Below are positions 5,830-13,005 of a stretch of DNA of 14,581 nucleotides, one piece after another (the stretch's first letter is position 1; each line of letters begins with the position of its first letter). The position numbers were made by a program, and so were the translations under genes. A model generated the notes under the pieces. It saw only the letters and a program-made list of their open reading frames with translations, searched no databases and was not told the DNA's origin. This DNA is from JAHBXL01 sp038247555. Lineage in GTDB: Bacteria > Planctomycetota > Phycisphaerae > Phycisphaerales > UBA1924. The DNA lies in NCBI GenBank assembly GCA_038247555.1, contig JBBRUT010000086.1:1-14581 (forward strand), given 5' to 3'.

Positions 5830-7836
5830 ATGGCCGCACTTCTTACTGTTCGGGGTATCGCCAAACACTTCGCGGCTCGCACGCTGTTCACCGGCGTTTC
5901 GCTCAGCATCGAGGATGGGGAGCGGCTCGCGCTTATCGGTCCCAACGGCGCGGGCAAGAGCACGCTCATCAAGATCCTGGCGGGGATCGAGGATGTTGAC
6001 GGCGGGACGATCACCACACGCCGCGGCCTCCGAGTGGCGTACGTCGCGCAGGCCGACGTCTTCCGCAAGGGTGCGACGGTGCGTGAGGCGGTGATGACGG
6101 AACTTGAGGCCGCGATGAAGGCCGGCAAGCTTCCACACCTGCACGACCACCACGAACTTGAGCTTGCAGCAGAGCAGACGATTGATCGTGTGGACATGAC
6201 CCCGCACATCGATGCGGAATGCGAGGGCCTGTCGGGCGGGCAACGAAAGCGCGTGTCGATCGCCCGTTCGCTGGCGCAGGAACCAGATCTCATTCTGCTC
6301 GATGAACCGACGAACCACCTCGACGTCGAGGGGATCGACTGGCTGGAGAACACGTTGGCGGGTGGCGACTTCGCATCCGTCGTGATCACCCACGACCGGG
6401 CGTTCCTCGAGGGCACCGCCACACGCATTATCGAGCTCTCCCGGGCCTACCCCGAGGGCACGTTCACCGTGCAGGGCGGCTATGCGGAGTTCCTGAAGCG
6501 GAAGGAAGAGTTTCTGCTCGCTCAGGCAAAGCAGGAGCAGGCGCTCAGTGCCCAGGTTAAAGAGGACATCCGCTGGCTCTCACGCGGGGCCAAGGCCCGC
6601 CGAACCAAGAGCAAGAGCCGGATCGACGCATCGTTTGAGCGCATGGATGTGCTCGCCGAGCTCAAGTCCAGGAACGCTCCGGCGAGGGCCGCGCAGATCG
6701 ATTTTCGTTCGACCGATCGCCAGACGCACAAACTGCTTGTTGGCCGCGGCCTCTGCAAGACGCTCGGTGGAAAGAAGCTCTTTGAGAATCTCGACATCCT
6801 GCTCTCGCCGGGCGCGAAGCTGGGGCTCATGGGTCCCAACGGCGCGGGCAAGAGCACGCTCATCAAGCTGCTGACGGGTGAGATGGAGAGCGACCCACCC
6901 ACGCCGCAGATGCTGCGCGAGGAAGCCGAGATCGCCGGTTCGCTCCCGCCTGGCACTCCTGCGCTGGGCACCATCCGTCGGGCCGAGAAGCTTCGCGTCG
7001 TGCTCTTCAGCCAGCACCGCACCGAGCTCGACCCCTACGCAACACTGGGCGAGACCCTCGCACCCACCGATAGCGTCATCTATCGCGGCCGCGTGCTGCA
7101 CGTGGCCACATGGGCGGGGATGTTTCTGTTCAGCAAGGATCAGCTCCGCACGGAGATCCAGACGCTCTCCGGAGGCGAGCAGGCCCGTGTGCACATCGCC
7201 CGTCTCATGCTCGAACCCGCGGATGTGCTCATCCTCGACGAACCCACCAATGATCTCGACCTCGCCTCGCTCGATGTGCTCGAAGAAAGCCTTGAAGAGT
7301 TTCCCGGCGCGGTCGTGCTGGTGACGCACGACCGGGCGATGCTGGATCGGCTCGCTACCCGCGTGCTCGCGCTCGATGGGAAAGGCTGGGGACGCTATTA
7401 CGCCGACTACCAGCAGTGGGAGCGACTGCACAAGATCGATGCCAAAGCGGATACCGCGGCCCTTGCCCGAGCGGCTGATGCCGCGCGCAGTTCTGCGGCT
7501 GGGAGCGCGGCAGTCACTGCGGGAGGCGCGAGAGGCAACGCGCCCGTTGTCCTCGCACAGGCGGCGAGCATGTCCGAGGCGGACTCTTCCGATTCGCCTT
7601 CCACCGTGGTAAAGAGACGCCTCAGCTTCAAAGAGCAGCACGAGCTGGCCGGGATGGAAGCTGCCATCGAGGCCGCGGAGAGTGAGCTGCGGTCGGCGGA
7701 GGCCGCGATGAACGATCCGGCCGTGCTCAACGATCACCGCAAGATGTCGCAGGCGGGCCAGCGCATGGCCGACGCCCAGAACCGGCTTGCGGCTTTGTTT
7801 GCCCGGTGGGAAGAACTCGAAGCCCGAAAGTCTTAA
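5830..7836 (+). CDS. uup: ABC-F family ATPase, Uup type
   Basis: This soluble protein of 668 residues has two fused nucleotide-binding domains and no membrane helices. NBD1 has Walker A GPNGAGKST (37-45), LSGGQ (134-138) and LLDEPTNHLD with Asp158-Glu159. NBD2 has Walker A GPNGAGKST (335-343), LSGGE (446-450) and LILDEPTNDLD with Asp470-Glu471. The basic inter-domain linker 'GAKARRTKSKSRID' (about 253-266) is typical of Uup. After NBD2 comes an Ala/Ser-rich spacer (about 530-596) and then a Glu/Ala-rich coiled-coil C-terminal domain (597-668), as in Uup. Family members act on ribosomes or, for Uup, are linked to ribosome assembly and to branched DNA and transposon excision. A TTG at 5764 would add 22 residues, but the ATG at 5830 begins directly at the conserved N-terminus (MAALLTVRGIAKHF). 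The Shine-Dalgarno is weak at either start. Confidence 0.92.
   Translation: MAALLTVRGIAKHFAARTLFTGVSLSIEDGERLALIGPNGAGKSTLIKILAGIEDVDGGTITTRRGLRVAYVAQADVFRKGATVREAVMTELEAAMKAGKLPHLHDHHELELAAEQTIDRVDMTPHIDAECEGLSGGQRKRVSIARSLAQEPDLILLDEPTNHLDVEGIDWLENTLAGGDFASVVITHDRAFLEGTATRIIELSRAYPEGTFTVQGGYAEFLKRKEEFLLAQAKQEQALSAQVKEDIRWLSRGAKARRTKSKSRIDASFERMDVLAELKSRNAPARAAQIDFRSTDRQTHKLLVGRGLCKTLGGKKLFENLDILLSPGAKLGLMGPNGAGKSTLIKLLTGEMESDPPTPQMLREEAEIAGSLPPGTPALGTIRRAEKLRVVLFSQHRTELDPYATLGETLAPTDSVIYRGRVLHVATWAGMFLFSKDQLRTEIQTLSGGEQARVHIARLMLEPADVLILDEPTNDLDLASLDVLEESLEEFPGAVVLVTHDRAMLDRLATRVLALDGKGWGRYYADYQQWERLHKIDAKADTAALARAADAARSSAAGSAAVTAGGARGNAPVVLAQAASMSEADSSDSPSTVVKRRLSFKEQHELAGMEAAIEAAESELRSAEAAMNDPAVLNDHRKMSQAGQRMADAQNRLAALFARWEELEARKS
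5938..5973 (+). repeat. 36-bp direct repeat, copy 1 (Walker A of NBD1)
   Basis: This stretch encodes Walker A and the following residues of the first ATPase domain (Gly37 to Lys48). It is identical base for base to 6832-6867 in the second domain. Identity stops at once on both sides. Confidence 0.95.
6832..6867 (+). repeat. 36-bp direct repeat, copy 2 (Walker A of NBD2)
   Basis: Second perfect copy of the 36-bp Walker A sequence, in the same reading frame and 894 bases downstream of copy 1. It encodes Gly335 to Lys346 of the same ABC-F protein. Confidence 0.95.
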
Positions 7837-7879
7837 CGAAGCGGCGAACAAAGTCCGTGCAAGCCCCGGGAACGCGCAG

Positions 7880-7927
7880 ACGTGGGCACGCTCTCAGCTC
7901 GCGAACACAAATTCTTTGTGCCCACGT
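7880..7927 (+). terminator. Nested inverted repeat, probable terminator of the ABC-F gene
   Basis: ACGTGGGCAC (7880-7889) pairs perfectly with GTGCCCACGT (7918-7927). Inside the loop, CACAAA (7906-7911) and TTTGTG (7915-7920) can form an alternative 6-bp hairpin with a TTC loop, which shares GTG with the outer stem. It starts 44 bases after the ABC-F stop. There is no T-run directly behind it, so it is not a classic intrinsic terminator. A processing site or a palindromic protein-binding site is also possible. Confidence 0.45.
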
Positions 7928-7982
7928 GCAAGGTCCGACCTTGTTGTTACAAGTCTTTTCAGACGGCACAGTCCCAAAGCCT

Positions 7983-8012
7983 GTCGCGGCGGAGCTGAAC
8001 CACCGCCGCGAC
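7983..8012 (+). promoter_or_regulatory. Perfect 10-bp GC hairpin upstream of the PEP-CTERM gene
   Basis: GTCGCGGCGG (7983-7992) and CCGCCGCGAC (8003-8012) form a perfect stem around a 10-base loop, ending 92 bases before the start codon. It may be a 5'-leader structure of the secreted-protein mRNA, or part of the termination region of the upstream gene. There is no T-run. Confidence 0.4.
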
Positions 8013-8104
8013 TGCTGTGAGGGATCGGTCGTCTGAGAGATGCGAGCAGCCCGGTCCGCGGGCACACGTAGAGAGAGCCCCCTGTCGATTCAAGGAGAGA
8101 GAGA

Positions 8105-9154
8105 ATGGAGATTCCACGCGCCCACCGTCCGATCCAGTCCCGCACATCCGCGCATCAGCGCCGAGTGCTCGCAGCTTGCGGCACCGCATTCGCGGCAGCG
8201 ATCCTGTCCGTGGCTTCGCCCGCAGCAGCGAACCTCGGTTCGATTCGTCCTGCCGACGGCTACCTCGTCGCCGGTATCGGGCCCTTCCCAGCCGATTGGG
8301 TCGATGTCACGTACTACAACGCCGGAGCCTTCGGTGCGAACGCAGGCGGCGGTTCGGTATCGCTCATCGCGCCCGACAGCGGCAACTGGAGCCTGCTCAG
8401 CCAGGTCGGCGGCTTCTTCACGTCCGCTGCCGCACGGAACGCCGCCGTTGGCACTGCGCCGCCGTACCCCAACACGATCCCGTCCAATGCTGTCCCCGTC
8501 TACATGGTCGGCAATCACTTCCCCGGCCGCGGCGGCGATGGCTCAAACCTTGCGTTCCGCAACGACACCCCGCTGGGAACCGGCAACACCAAGTACCACT
8601 ATCAGCTCGATACCTTCGATACCGGCGGACCCGTCCCGTCGACGGTCACGGGCGGACCCGTCTCCATGGAGATGTACTTCTGCCCGAACCCCGGTGATAC
8701 GCCCAACCCGGGTACTCCGCGGCAGGACAAGTTCACGATGTCGCTGGTCGATTCGTCCGGAAACGTCGGGATGGAGTGGGGCTACGCTCGCGACAACGAA
8801 GTCAGTTGGCGCGATGGCCCCAGCAGCAGCTGGAACTACACCGGCATCTTCGCCAATGCGACCAACTGGGACGGAATCAAGGTGGATATCGACTTGAGCA
8901 GCGACACCTTTCAGCTGGACTACTACGTGGTGTCGACCAATACCTGGACGACGCTGGCCCCGGCGGGCACAGCGCTGGGCGCGGGTATGACCAACTTCAC
9001 CACGATCGACTGGGAACTGGTGGATGGTCTGTCAGCGGGTATCGGCGGCAAAAATTTCTTTGACGACTTCACCTTCGTGATCCCCGCGCCGTCTTCGGTT
9101 GCGCTCGGCGCGATGGGCCTGCTTCTGGCAGCTCGTCGGCGCAGGCGCGATTGA
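8105..9154 (+). CDS. Secreted protein with PEP-CTERM-like sorting tail
   Basis: The protein has 349 residues. The ATG at 8105 has AAGGAG 7 bases upstream. The signal peptide has a long basic n-region (about 20 residues), a hydrophobic core (21-38) and an ASPAAA-N cleavage region near residue 42. The mature part is rich in Gly, Asn, Ser, Thr and aromatic residues. Its second half (about 195-325: MEMYFCPN, KFTMSLVDSSGNVGMEWG, DGIKVDIDLSSDTFQLDYYV, FFDDFTFVIP) reads like a beta-sandwich of the concanavalin/LamG sort; that fold is an inference. The C-terminus (about 327-349) has PAP instead of PEP, then a short hydrophobic helix, five arginines and Asp. This is the layout recognised by exosortase for cell-surface or matrix delivery. 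No exosortase gene is in the window. Hairpins flank the gene and it appears to be transcribed alone. Ligand unknown. Confidence 0.88.
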   Translation: MEIPRAHRPIQSRTSAHQRRVLAACGTAFAAAILSVASPAAANLGSIRPADGYLVAGIGPFPADWVDVTYYNAGAFGANAGGGSVSLIAPDSGNWSLLSQVGGFFTSAAARNAAVGTAPPYPNTIPSNAVPVYMVGNHFPGRGGDGSNLAFRNDTPLGTGNTKYHYQLDTFDTGGPVPSTVTGGPVSMEMYFCPNPGDTPNPGTPRQDKFTMSLVDSSGNVGMEWGYARDNEVSWRDGPSSSWNYTGIFANATNWDGIKVDIDLSSDTFQLDYYVVSTNTWTTLAPAGTALGAGMTNFTTIDWELVDGLSAGIGGKNFFDDFTFVIPAPSSVALGAMGLLLAARRRRRD

Positions 9155-9199
9155 TCCGGCTGATTTAGGTCAGCGAGCAATAGCACGACACGACTATGG

Positions 9200-9226
9200 A
9201 CGCCGCGGGCACACCACCCGCGGCGT
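9200..9226 (+). terminator. Hairpin terminator-like structure after the PEP-CTERM gene
   Basis: ACGCCGCGGG (9200-9209) pairs perfectly with CCCGCGGCGT (9217-9226) around a 7-base loop. It begins 45 bases after the stop codon and is followed by TCTCATT, a poor T-tract. Its position and strength suit a terminator for the secreted-protein gene. Confidence 0.6.
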
Positions 9227-9296
9227 TCTCATTGGCACCGGGAAAGCTGGCGATGCCTGAGCAACGCCGTGACTCCGGCGCGGCAACAATCCGGCC

Positions 9297-10718
9297 ATGC
9301 CCATACGCCTGATTACCGTGCCATGCCTGATGCTGCTCCTGCTCGTCGCTCCGCTGCGTGGGGCGGATGCGGCCAAGAAGTCTACTGATCACGGCAAGCT
9401 TGATGACTCGGCCGCGGCGTCCGAGGCCGCGATCGAGCAGGTGCTGGAAGCAATGGAGAGGGCGGTGCTTTCTGGGGACGCCGAGGCCTATCTGGCCCAT
9501 GTTGCCACGGGCAACAGCGTATTTCTCCAAGAGCAGCGCATGTGGGCCGCCGACCTCAAGCGGCATGTGCCGGACGTCTTTGATCTTCGGATCATCGATC
9601 CTGCCGAGCGCAAAGCCAACGAGGAGGCGAGCAAGGCGGCCGACGAAGCCACGAAGGCCGCTGCGGAGCCGTCCGAGCGGGCACCAGCCGAGCGCCGCCG
9701 GGGCGAGGCTCAACCAGCCTTGACCGAATCCGTCGAGTACCCACACGAGTTCACTGCCGAGCGCGCGATCTTTGAACTTCAGATGAGTTGGAAGATGACT
9801 GTCCCCCTTGCGGATAAAGAGAAGGGCGAGCCGGATCGCATGGACCGCAGCGTGTCTTACCCTGTTCTGTTCGAGCGTCAGGGCAATCGCTGGCTGTTTC
9901 GTGGCGAACGCTGGATAGAAGTCCGCCTCGATCCCGATCACGCAATCGCGAACGACTCCGAAGATGCAGATGCATCGCGACCGCCCTCCCCCGCCGTCGT
10001 CTCTCCCTCTACTCGCGACAATCTGGTGCTGTGCTTCCCTGGGTATGAAGATCTGGCAAAGCGCGCAGCGGAGGTTCTGCCGGAAGTGCGTGCGCACGTC
10101 GATGATGGCTTTGAGCGCGATGTACCGCACCCGCAAGTGGTGAAGATCTATCCAACGATGAGGCACCTGCAGGCTTCGATCTACCTCTCCTACGTCGACG
10201 GACTCGCTGGCTGGAATGAGCCCAAGGAAGCCATCAAGATCCTTGGTCGTCCGGGCTCCTCTCGGGCCTCGCTCCGGACGCTCCTCGCGCACGAGTACGG
10301 CCACGTCGCGACGTTCGAGCTTGGCCCCAAGGCAACCGACATCGCGTGGTGGGCCCTTGAGGGTGTAGCGGAACTGTCATCAGAGGGCTTCCGTGCACGC
10401 GGACGTCGCGATGTCGACCGCCGGGTCCAGCAGTGGTCCGCCGATCGTGATCTGGCGGAGTTCGCAAGCATCTCCGACTTTCGCAACACGCCCAAGGAAG
10501 TCATGCGCCACGTCTACACCCAGGGCCACCACATGGTCGGCTACATCTCTGAACGCTTCGGAAGAGCAAGGCGCAATGAGTGGTTCCACGCGATGGCCAA
10601 CGGTGCGAGCATCGACGAGGCCACGCGAAGCGTGCTGGGAATCAGCGGCGGGTTCGGCCAGCTTGATATCGACTGGCGGGCCGAGCTTCGCGGCGTCCCC
10701 AGTGATGAGGCCCCGTAG
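9297..10718 (+). CDS. Exported zinc metallopeptidase (gluzincin, peptidase MA-like) with NTF2-like N-terminal region
   Basis: The protein has 473 residues with a signal peptide (about 1-24, LMLLLLVAPLRGADA). The region at about 42-85 (AAIEQVLEAMERAVLSGDAEAYLAHV) looks like the start of an NTF2/SnoaL-like domain. It is interrupted by a charged Ala/Glu/Lys-rich stretch at about 102-142. The C-terminal half holds HEYGH at 332-336 and, after exactly 18 residues, Glu355 in WALEGVAE. This matches the zinc site HEXXH-x18-E of gluzincins, with Glu333 as the expected catalytic base. The N-terminal and middle parts probably control substrate access or protein contacts. The start is the ATG at 9297, and no Shine-Dalgarno is visible. 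The gene stands alone: it follows a terminator-like hairpin and converges on mgtE with a 17-base gap. Substrate unknown; it probably acts outside the cytoplasm. Confidence 0.82.
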   Translation: MPIRLITVPCLMLLLLVAPLRGADAAKKSTDHGKLDDSAAASEAAIEQVLEAMERAVLSGDAEAYLAHVATGNSVFLQEQRMWAADLKRHVPDVFDLRIIDPAERKANEEASKAADEATKAAAEPSERAPAERRRGEAQPALTESVEYPHEFTAERAIFELQMSWKMTVPLADKEKGEPDRMDRSVSYPVLFERQGNRWLFRGERWIEVRLDPDHAIANDSEDADASRPPSPAVVSPSTRDNLVLCFPGYEDLAKRAAEVLPEVRAHVDDGFERDVPHPQVVKIYPTMRHLQASIYLSYVDGLAGWNEPKEAIKILGRPGSSRASLRTLLAHEYGHVATFELGPKATDIAWWALEGVAELSSEGFRARGRRDVDRRVQQWSADRDLAEFASISDFRNTPKEVMRHVYTQGHHMVGYISERFGRARRNEWFHAMANGASIDEATRSVLGISGGFGQLDIDWRAELRGVPSDEAP

Positions 10719-10735
10719 CCCGGATTGAATCCTGC

Positions 10736-12118
10736 CTACAGAATCGTGCCCGTCAGCACCAAGATCGCTACGCCCAGATAGATGAGCGTCCCCGAGGCAT
10801 CCATCAGCGTCGCAACCATCGGACTGGAGGCGGTCGCAGGGTCGAACCCGCCGCGGCGCAGCAGCAGCGGCAGCATCGAACCAAGCACCGTCCCCCAAAC
10901 CACGACCACCGCAACGGCGATGCCAATGGTCGCGGCGAGCGGGAACACATGGTCGGTCTTGACGATCAACGTGCGCACAAAGACCTCAACGCAGATAAAG
11001 CCCATGATCGCAAGCGCCGCAGCCAGCATCATCGCCGAGAGCACTTCCTTCCGGACAATTCTCGCCCAGTCCTTGGGGGCAACCTGCCCCAGCGCCAGGG
11101 CACGCGTGATCAGCGCCGCGGCCTGCGACCCGGAGTTTCCTCCGCACGACATGACCAGCGGCATAAAAAGTGAAAGCACTACTGCCTTGTCGAGCTGATC
11201 CTGAAATCCCCCGAGCACCAGGATCGTGATCGTCTGACCGACAAAGAGCGCACTGAGCCAGACACCCCGCTTGCGGAACATCTCAACAGGCCCGGTCTGG
11301 ATATACGCCTGCTCCAGCGCCTGCACACCGCCGAGCTTCTGGATGTCCTCGGTCGCCTCAGCCTCGGCAACGTCGGCGACATCGTCGCTGGTCACGATCC
11401 CCAGAAGCACGCCGCGGGAATCGACGACCGGCAACACGATGCGGTCGTATCGAGCCATGAGACGGACCGCATCCTCCTGATCCTGATCCGCACGGAGACC
11501 GACGAAGTTCTGGTTCATCAGCGACTCGACCGTGTCGGTCGGATTCGCCAGAAACAGTGAGCGAAGACGGATGTCGTCGATCAGCACGCCCTTGTCATCG
11601 ATCACATAAACGACATTGATCGTCTCGGCGTCATTGCCGTACTTGCGGATGTGATCCAGCGCATGCCCGATGCTCCATTCCGGTTTGAGCCGGATGTAGT
11701 CGGGGTTCATCAGGCGGCCGACACTCTCGGGCGGATACCCAAGGATGGCCTGTGTCTGCCGACGATCCTCGGGTGACAGGCTTGCGATCAGTCTCTGCGC
11801 AACCTCCGCAGGCAACTCATCGAGAAGCCGCACACGATCGTCAGGGTCCATGCCCTCAACAACTCGCAGCGCTGCATCACCGAGCTTGCTGATCAGTTCT
11901 TCCTGAATCTCCGGCTCGAGATAAGAGAACACCTCGCCCGCATCATCCCGCGTCAGGAAGCGGAAGCAGACCGCGCGCTCATCGGGCTCGAGACTCAGGA
12001 TGATGTCCGCAACATCCGCCGGAGGTACGCCTTCCAGCGCGGCACGCAGCTCGCTGTACGCGTGCTCGCGCACAAGCTCGGCGACCTCGGGCTGGATCAG
12101 CTCGGCGGTAGGCGTCAA
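10736..12118 (-). CDS. mgtE: MgtE-type magnesium transporter
   Basis: This is an inner-membrane Mg2+ channel/transporter of 460 residues, the usual length. The N-terminal helical MgtE_N domain covers about 20-130 (with LLDELPAEVAQRLIASLSPEDR). A CBS-domain pair at about 137-255 senses Mg2+. A connecting helix follows, then five membrane helices from about 287 to 458. The family pore motif PLVMSCGGNSGSQ (320-332) and the C-terminal 'DPATASSPMVATLMDASG' segment are intact. Asp440 matches the position of the conserved pore aspartate. The start is a TTG at 12118, supported by GGAG 6 bases upstream; no ATG of suitable position exists. It lies 75 bases after the deacetylase gene on the same strand and may be co-transcribed. 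No Mg-sensing riboswitch fits into that short gap. Confidence 0.96.
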   Translation of the reverse strand: MTPTAELIQPEVAELVREHAYSELRAALEGVPPADVADIILSLEPDERAVCFRFLTRDDAGEVFSYLEPEIQEELISKLGDAALRVVEGMDPDDRVRLLDELPAEVAQRLIASLSPEDRRQTQAILGYPPESVGRLMNPDYIRLKPEWSIGHALDHIRKYGNDAETINVVYVIDDKGVLIDDIRLRSLFLANPTDTVESLMNQNFVGLRADQDQEDAVRLMARYDRIVLPVVDSRGVLLGIVTSDDVADVAEAEATEDIQKLGGVQALEQAYIQTGPVEMFRKRGVWLSALFVGQTITILVLGGFQDQLDKAVVLSLFMPLVMSCGGNSGSQAAALITRALALGQVAPKDWARIVRKEVLSAMMLAAALAIMGFICVEVFVRTLIVKTDHVFPLAATIGIAVAVVVVWGTVLGSMLPLLLRRGGFDPATASSPMVATLMDASGTLIYLGVAILVLTGTIL

Positions 12119-12124
12119 CGGCGG

Positions 12125-12128
12125 CTCC
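12125..12128 (-). promoter_or_regulatory. Shine-Dalgarno supporting the TTG start of mgtE
   Basis: GGAG on the minus strand, 6 bases before the TTG at 12118. It supports a non-ATG start that is also the right distance from the conserved MgtE_N domain. Confidence 0.6.
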
Positions 12129-12193
12129 GTTTGGTGGATCGACAGCCAAAGCGTACGCCCAGTAGCCTGAGAACGCGGAGATGACCAGATTCA

Positions 12194-12904
12194 TCACACG
12201 AGCGAGGCAAGCGATGAAAGGCCGACCGGCTCGCGTGCAAAGAATGGTTCTCCGGCCGCGGCCCCAATGCGAGATCCGAAGTAGCCACCCGCCTGCTCCA
12301 CCCATACCACAACGCGGCGATTGGCGACATTCTTCACGAACTGAGACTCGTACGCGAGAATTGCCTCCCGCTTCGCTGCGATGAACGCAGTGGTATCGAT
12401 GATAAAACTGGGTGCGGGAACGATCCGCAAGTGGGTCGCGTAGTAATGGAACAACCACTTGGGGTACAGCGGCGGCTTGCCCCCGTCACCCGGCATGCTC
12501 ACCTTGGTGAGCTTGGCATCAAACCGCGCATCCTCGACGATGCGAGTCACCGCGAGGTGATCGGGATGGGCATCCTCGAAGTATGGCACGAAGATGCACT
12601 GCGCCTGTGCAGCTCGAATCACACCCGCGACCTGGTGGCGAGCTTCGAGCGAGTGAACCACTTCCCGGTTCTTCAGGCCGAGGTGGATCCTTTGCACGGG
12701 GTTCCTGCCGTCCGCCGGCGAAAGGCACTTGGCCGCCGCGGCGGCTTCCTTCGCCCGCGTTACCGGGTCGCCAAAGGGCGTCGGCTCTCCATCAGTCATA
12801 TCGAGCATGGTGACGGCGTGGCCCTGCGAAGCGAGCAGCGCAATGGTGCCGCCCATGCCGAGCTCTTGATCATCAGGATGCGGACCCACGACGAGAATGT
12901 TCAT
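12194..12904 (-). CDS. PIG-L/LmbE family deacetylase, BshB1-like
   Basis: This is a zinc-dependent N-acetylglucosamine-type deacetylase of 236 residues. The zinc motif HPDD is at 9-12 and HPDH at 113-116, both intact. The surroundings resemble the bacillithiol enzyme BshB1 (deacetylation of GlcNAc-malate): 'ELGMGGTIALLASQGH', 'LDMTDGE', 'ARFDAKL', 'KREAILAYESQF' and a C-terminal 'GEPFFAREPVGL'. A role in low-molecular-weight thiol synthesis is therefore possible, but other PIG-L substrates (sugars, antibiotics) cannot be excluded. The frame is open upstream to 12955, but the ATG at 12904 starts exactly at the first beta-strand (MNILVVGPHPDD). No strong Shine-Dalgarno is present. The glycosyltransferase BshA and the ligase BshC are not in the window. 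Confidence 0.88.
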   Translation of the reverse strand: MNILVVGPHPDDQELGMGGTIALLASQGHAVTMLDMTDGEPTPFGDPVTRAKEAAAAAKCLSPADGRNPVQRIHLGLKNREVVHSLEARHQVAGVIRAAQAQCIFVPYFEDAHPDHLAVTRIVEDARFDAKLTKVSMPGDGGKPPLYPKWLFHYYATHLRIVPAPSFIIDTTAFIAAKREAILAYESQFVKNVANRRVVVWVEQAGGYFGSRIGAAAGEPFFAREPVGLSSLASLV

Positions 12905-12939
12905 GCGACAAGGGTACGAAGCCAGGAGCACACAAGCAT

Positions 12940-12968
12940 CCAACCGGCAGATCATCCGATCTGCTTGG
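12940..12968 (-). terminator. Hairpin between the lipoprotein and deacetylase genes
   Basis: GCAGATC (12947-12953) and GATCTGC (12958-12964) form a 7-bp stem around ATCC. CCAA (12940-12943) and TTGG (12965-12968) can extend it across a 3-base bulge. It lies 38 bases beyond the lipoprotein stop and 36 bases before the deacetylase start, on the minus strand. There is no T-run, so it could be a weak terminator, a leader structure or a binding palindrome. Confidence 0.35.
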
Positions 12969-13005
12969 TGCGAGCCTCGTAACGCACTCCACGACTTGTC
13001 TGAGC

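Larger units (their letters stand above)
7837..8104. other. Intergenic region between ABC-F and PEP-CTERM genes
   Basis: The gap is 268 bases without a supported gene. It holds a nested inverted repeat at 7880-7927 and a second GC-rich hairpin at 7983-8012, both listed separately. A promoter for the secreted protein should lie between or after them, but no convincing -35/-10 pair was found. Short open frames here have no coding features. Confidence 0.6.

Noticed and set aside
6580..7851. 423-codon open frame on the minus strand opposite the ABC-F gene
   Set aside because: It is antisense to a gene with all ABC motifs on the plus strand. The product has no recognisable domain and the length is explained by GC-rich codon bias.
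9165..10304. 379-codon open frame on the minus strand opposite the metallopeptidase gene
   Set aside because: The plus strand carries a signal peptide and a complete HEXXH-x18-E site. The antisense product is Arg/His-rich without a domain.
10719..10735. Bidirectional terminator between the convergent metallopeptidase and mgtE genes
   Set aside because: The 17 bases contain no inverted repeat or T-tract.
12119..12193. Mg2+ riboswitch in front of mgtE
   Set aside because: The gap to the upstream gene is 75 bases, too short for a known M-box, and no matching structure was seen.
12905..12955. 17-residue N-terminal extension of the deacetylase
   Set aside because: The conserved first strand and HPDD motif begin directly at the ATG at 12904, and the extension is Cys/Tyr-rich and atypical.
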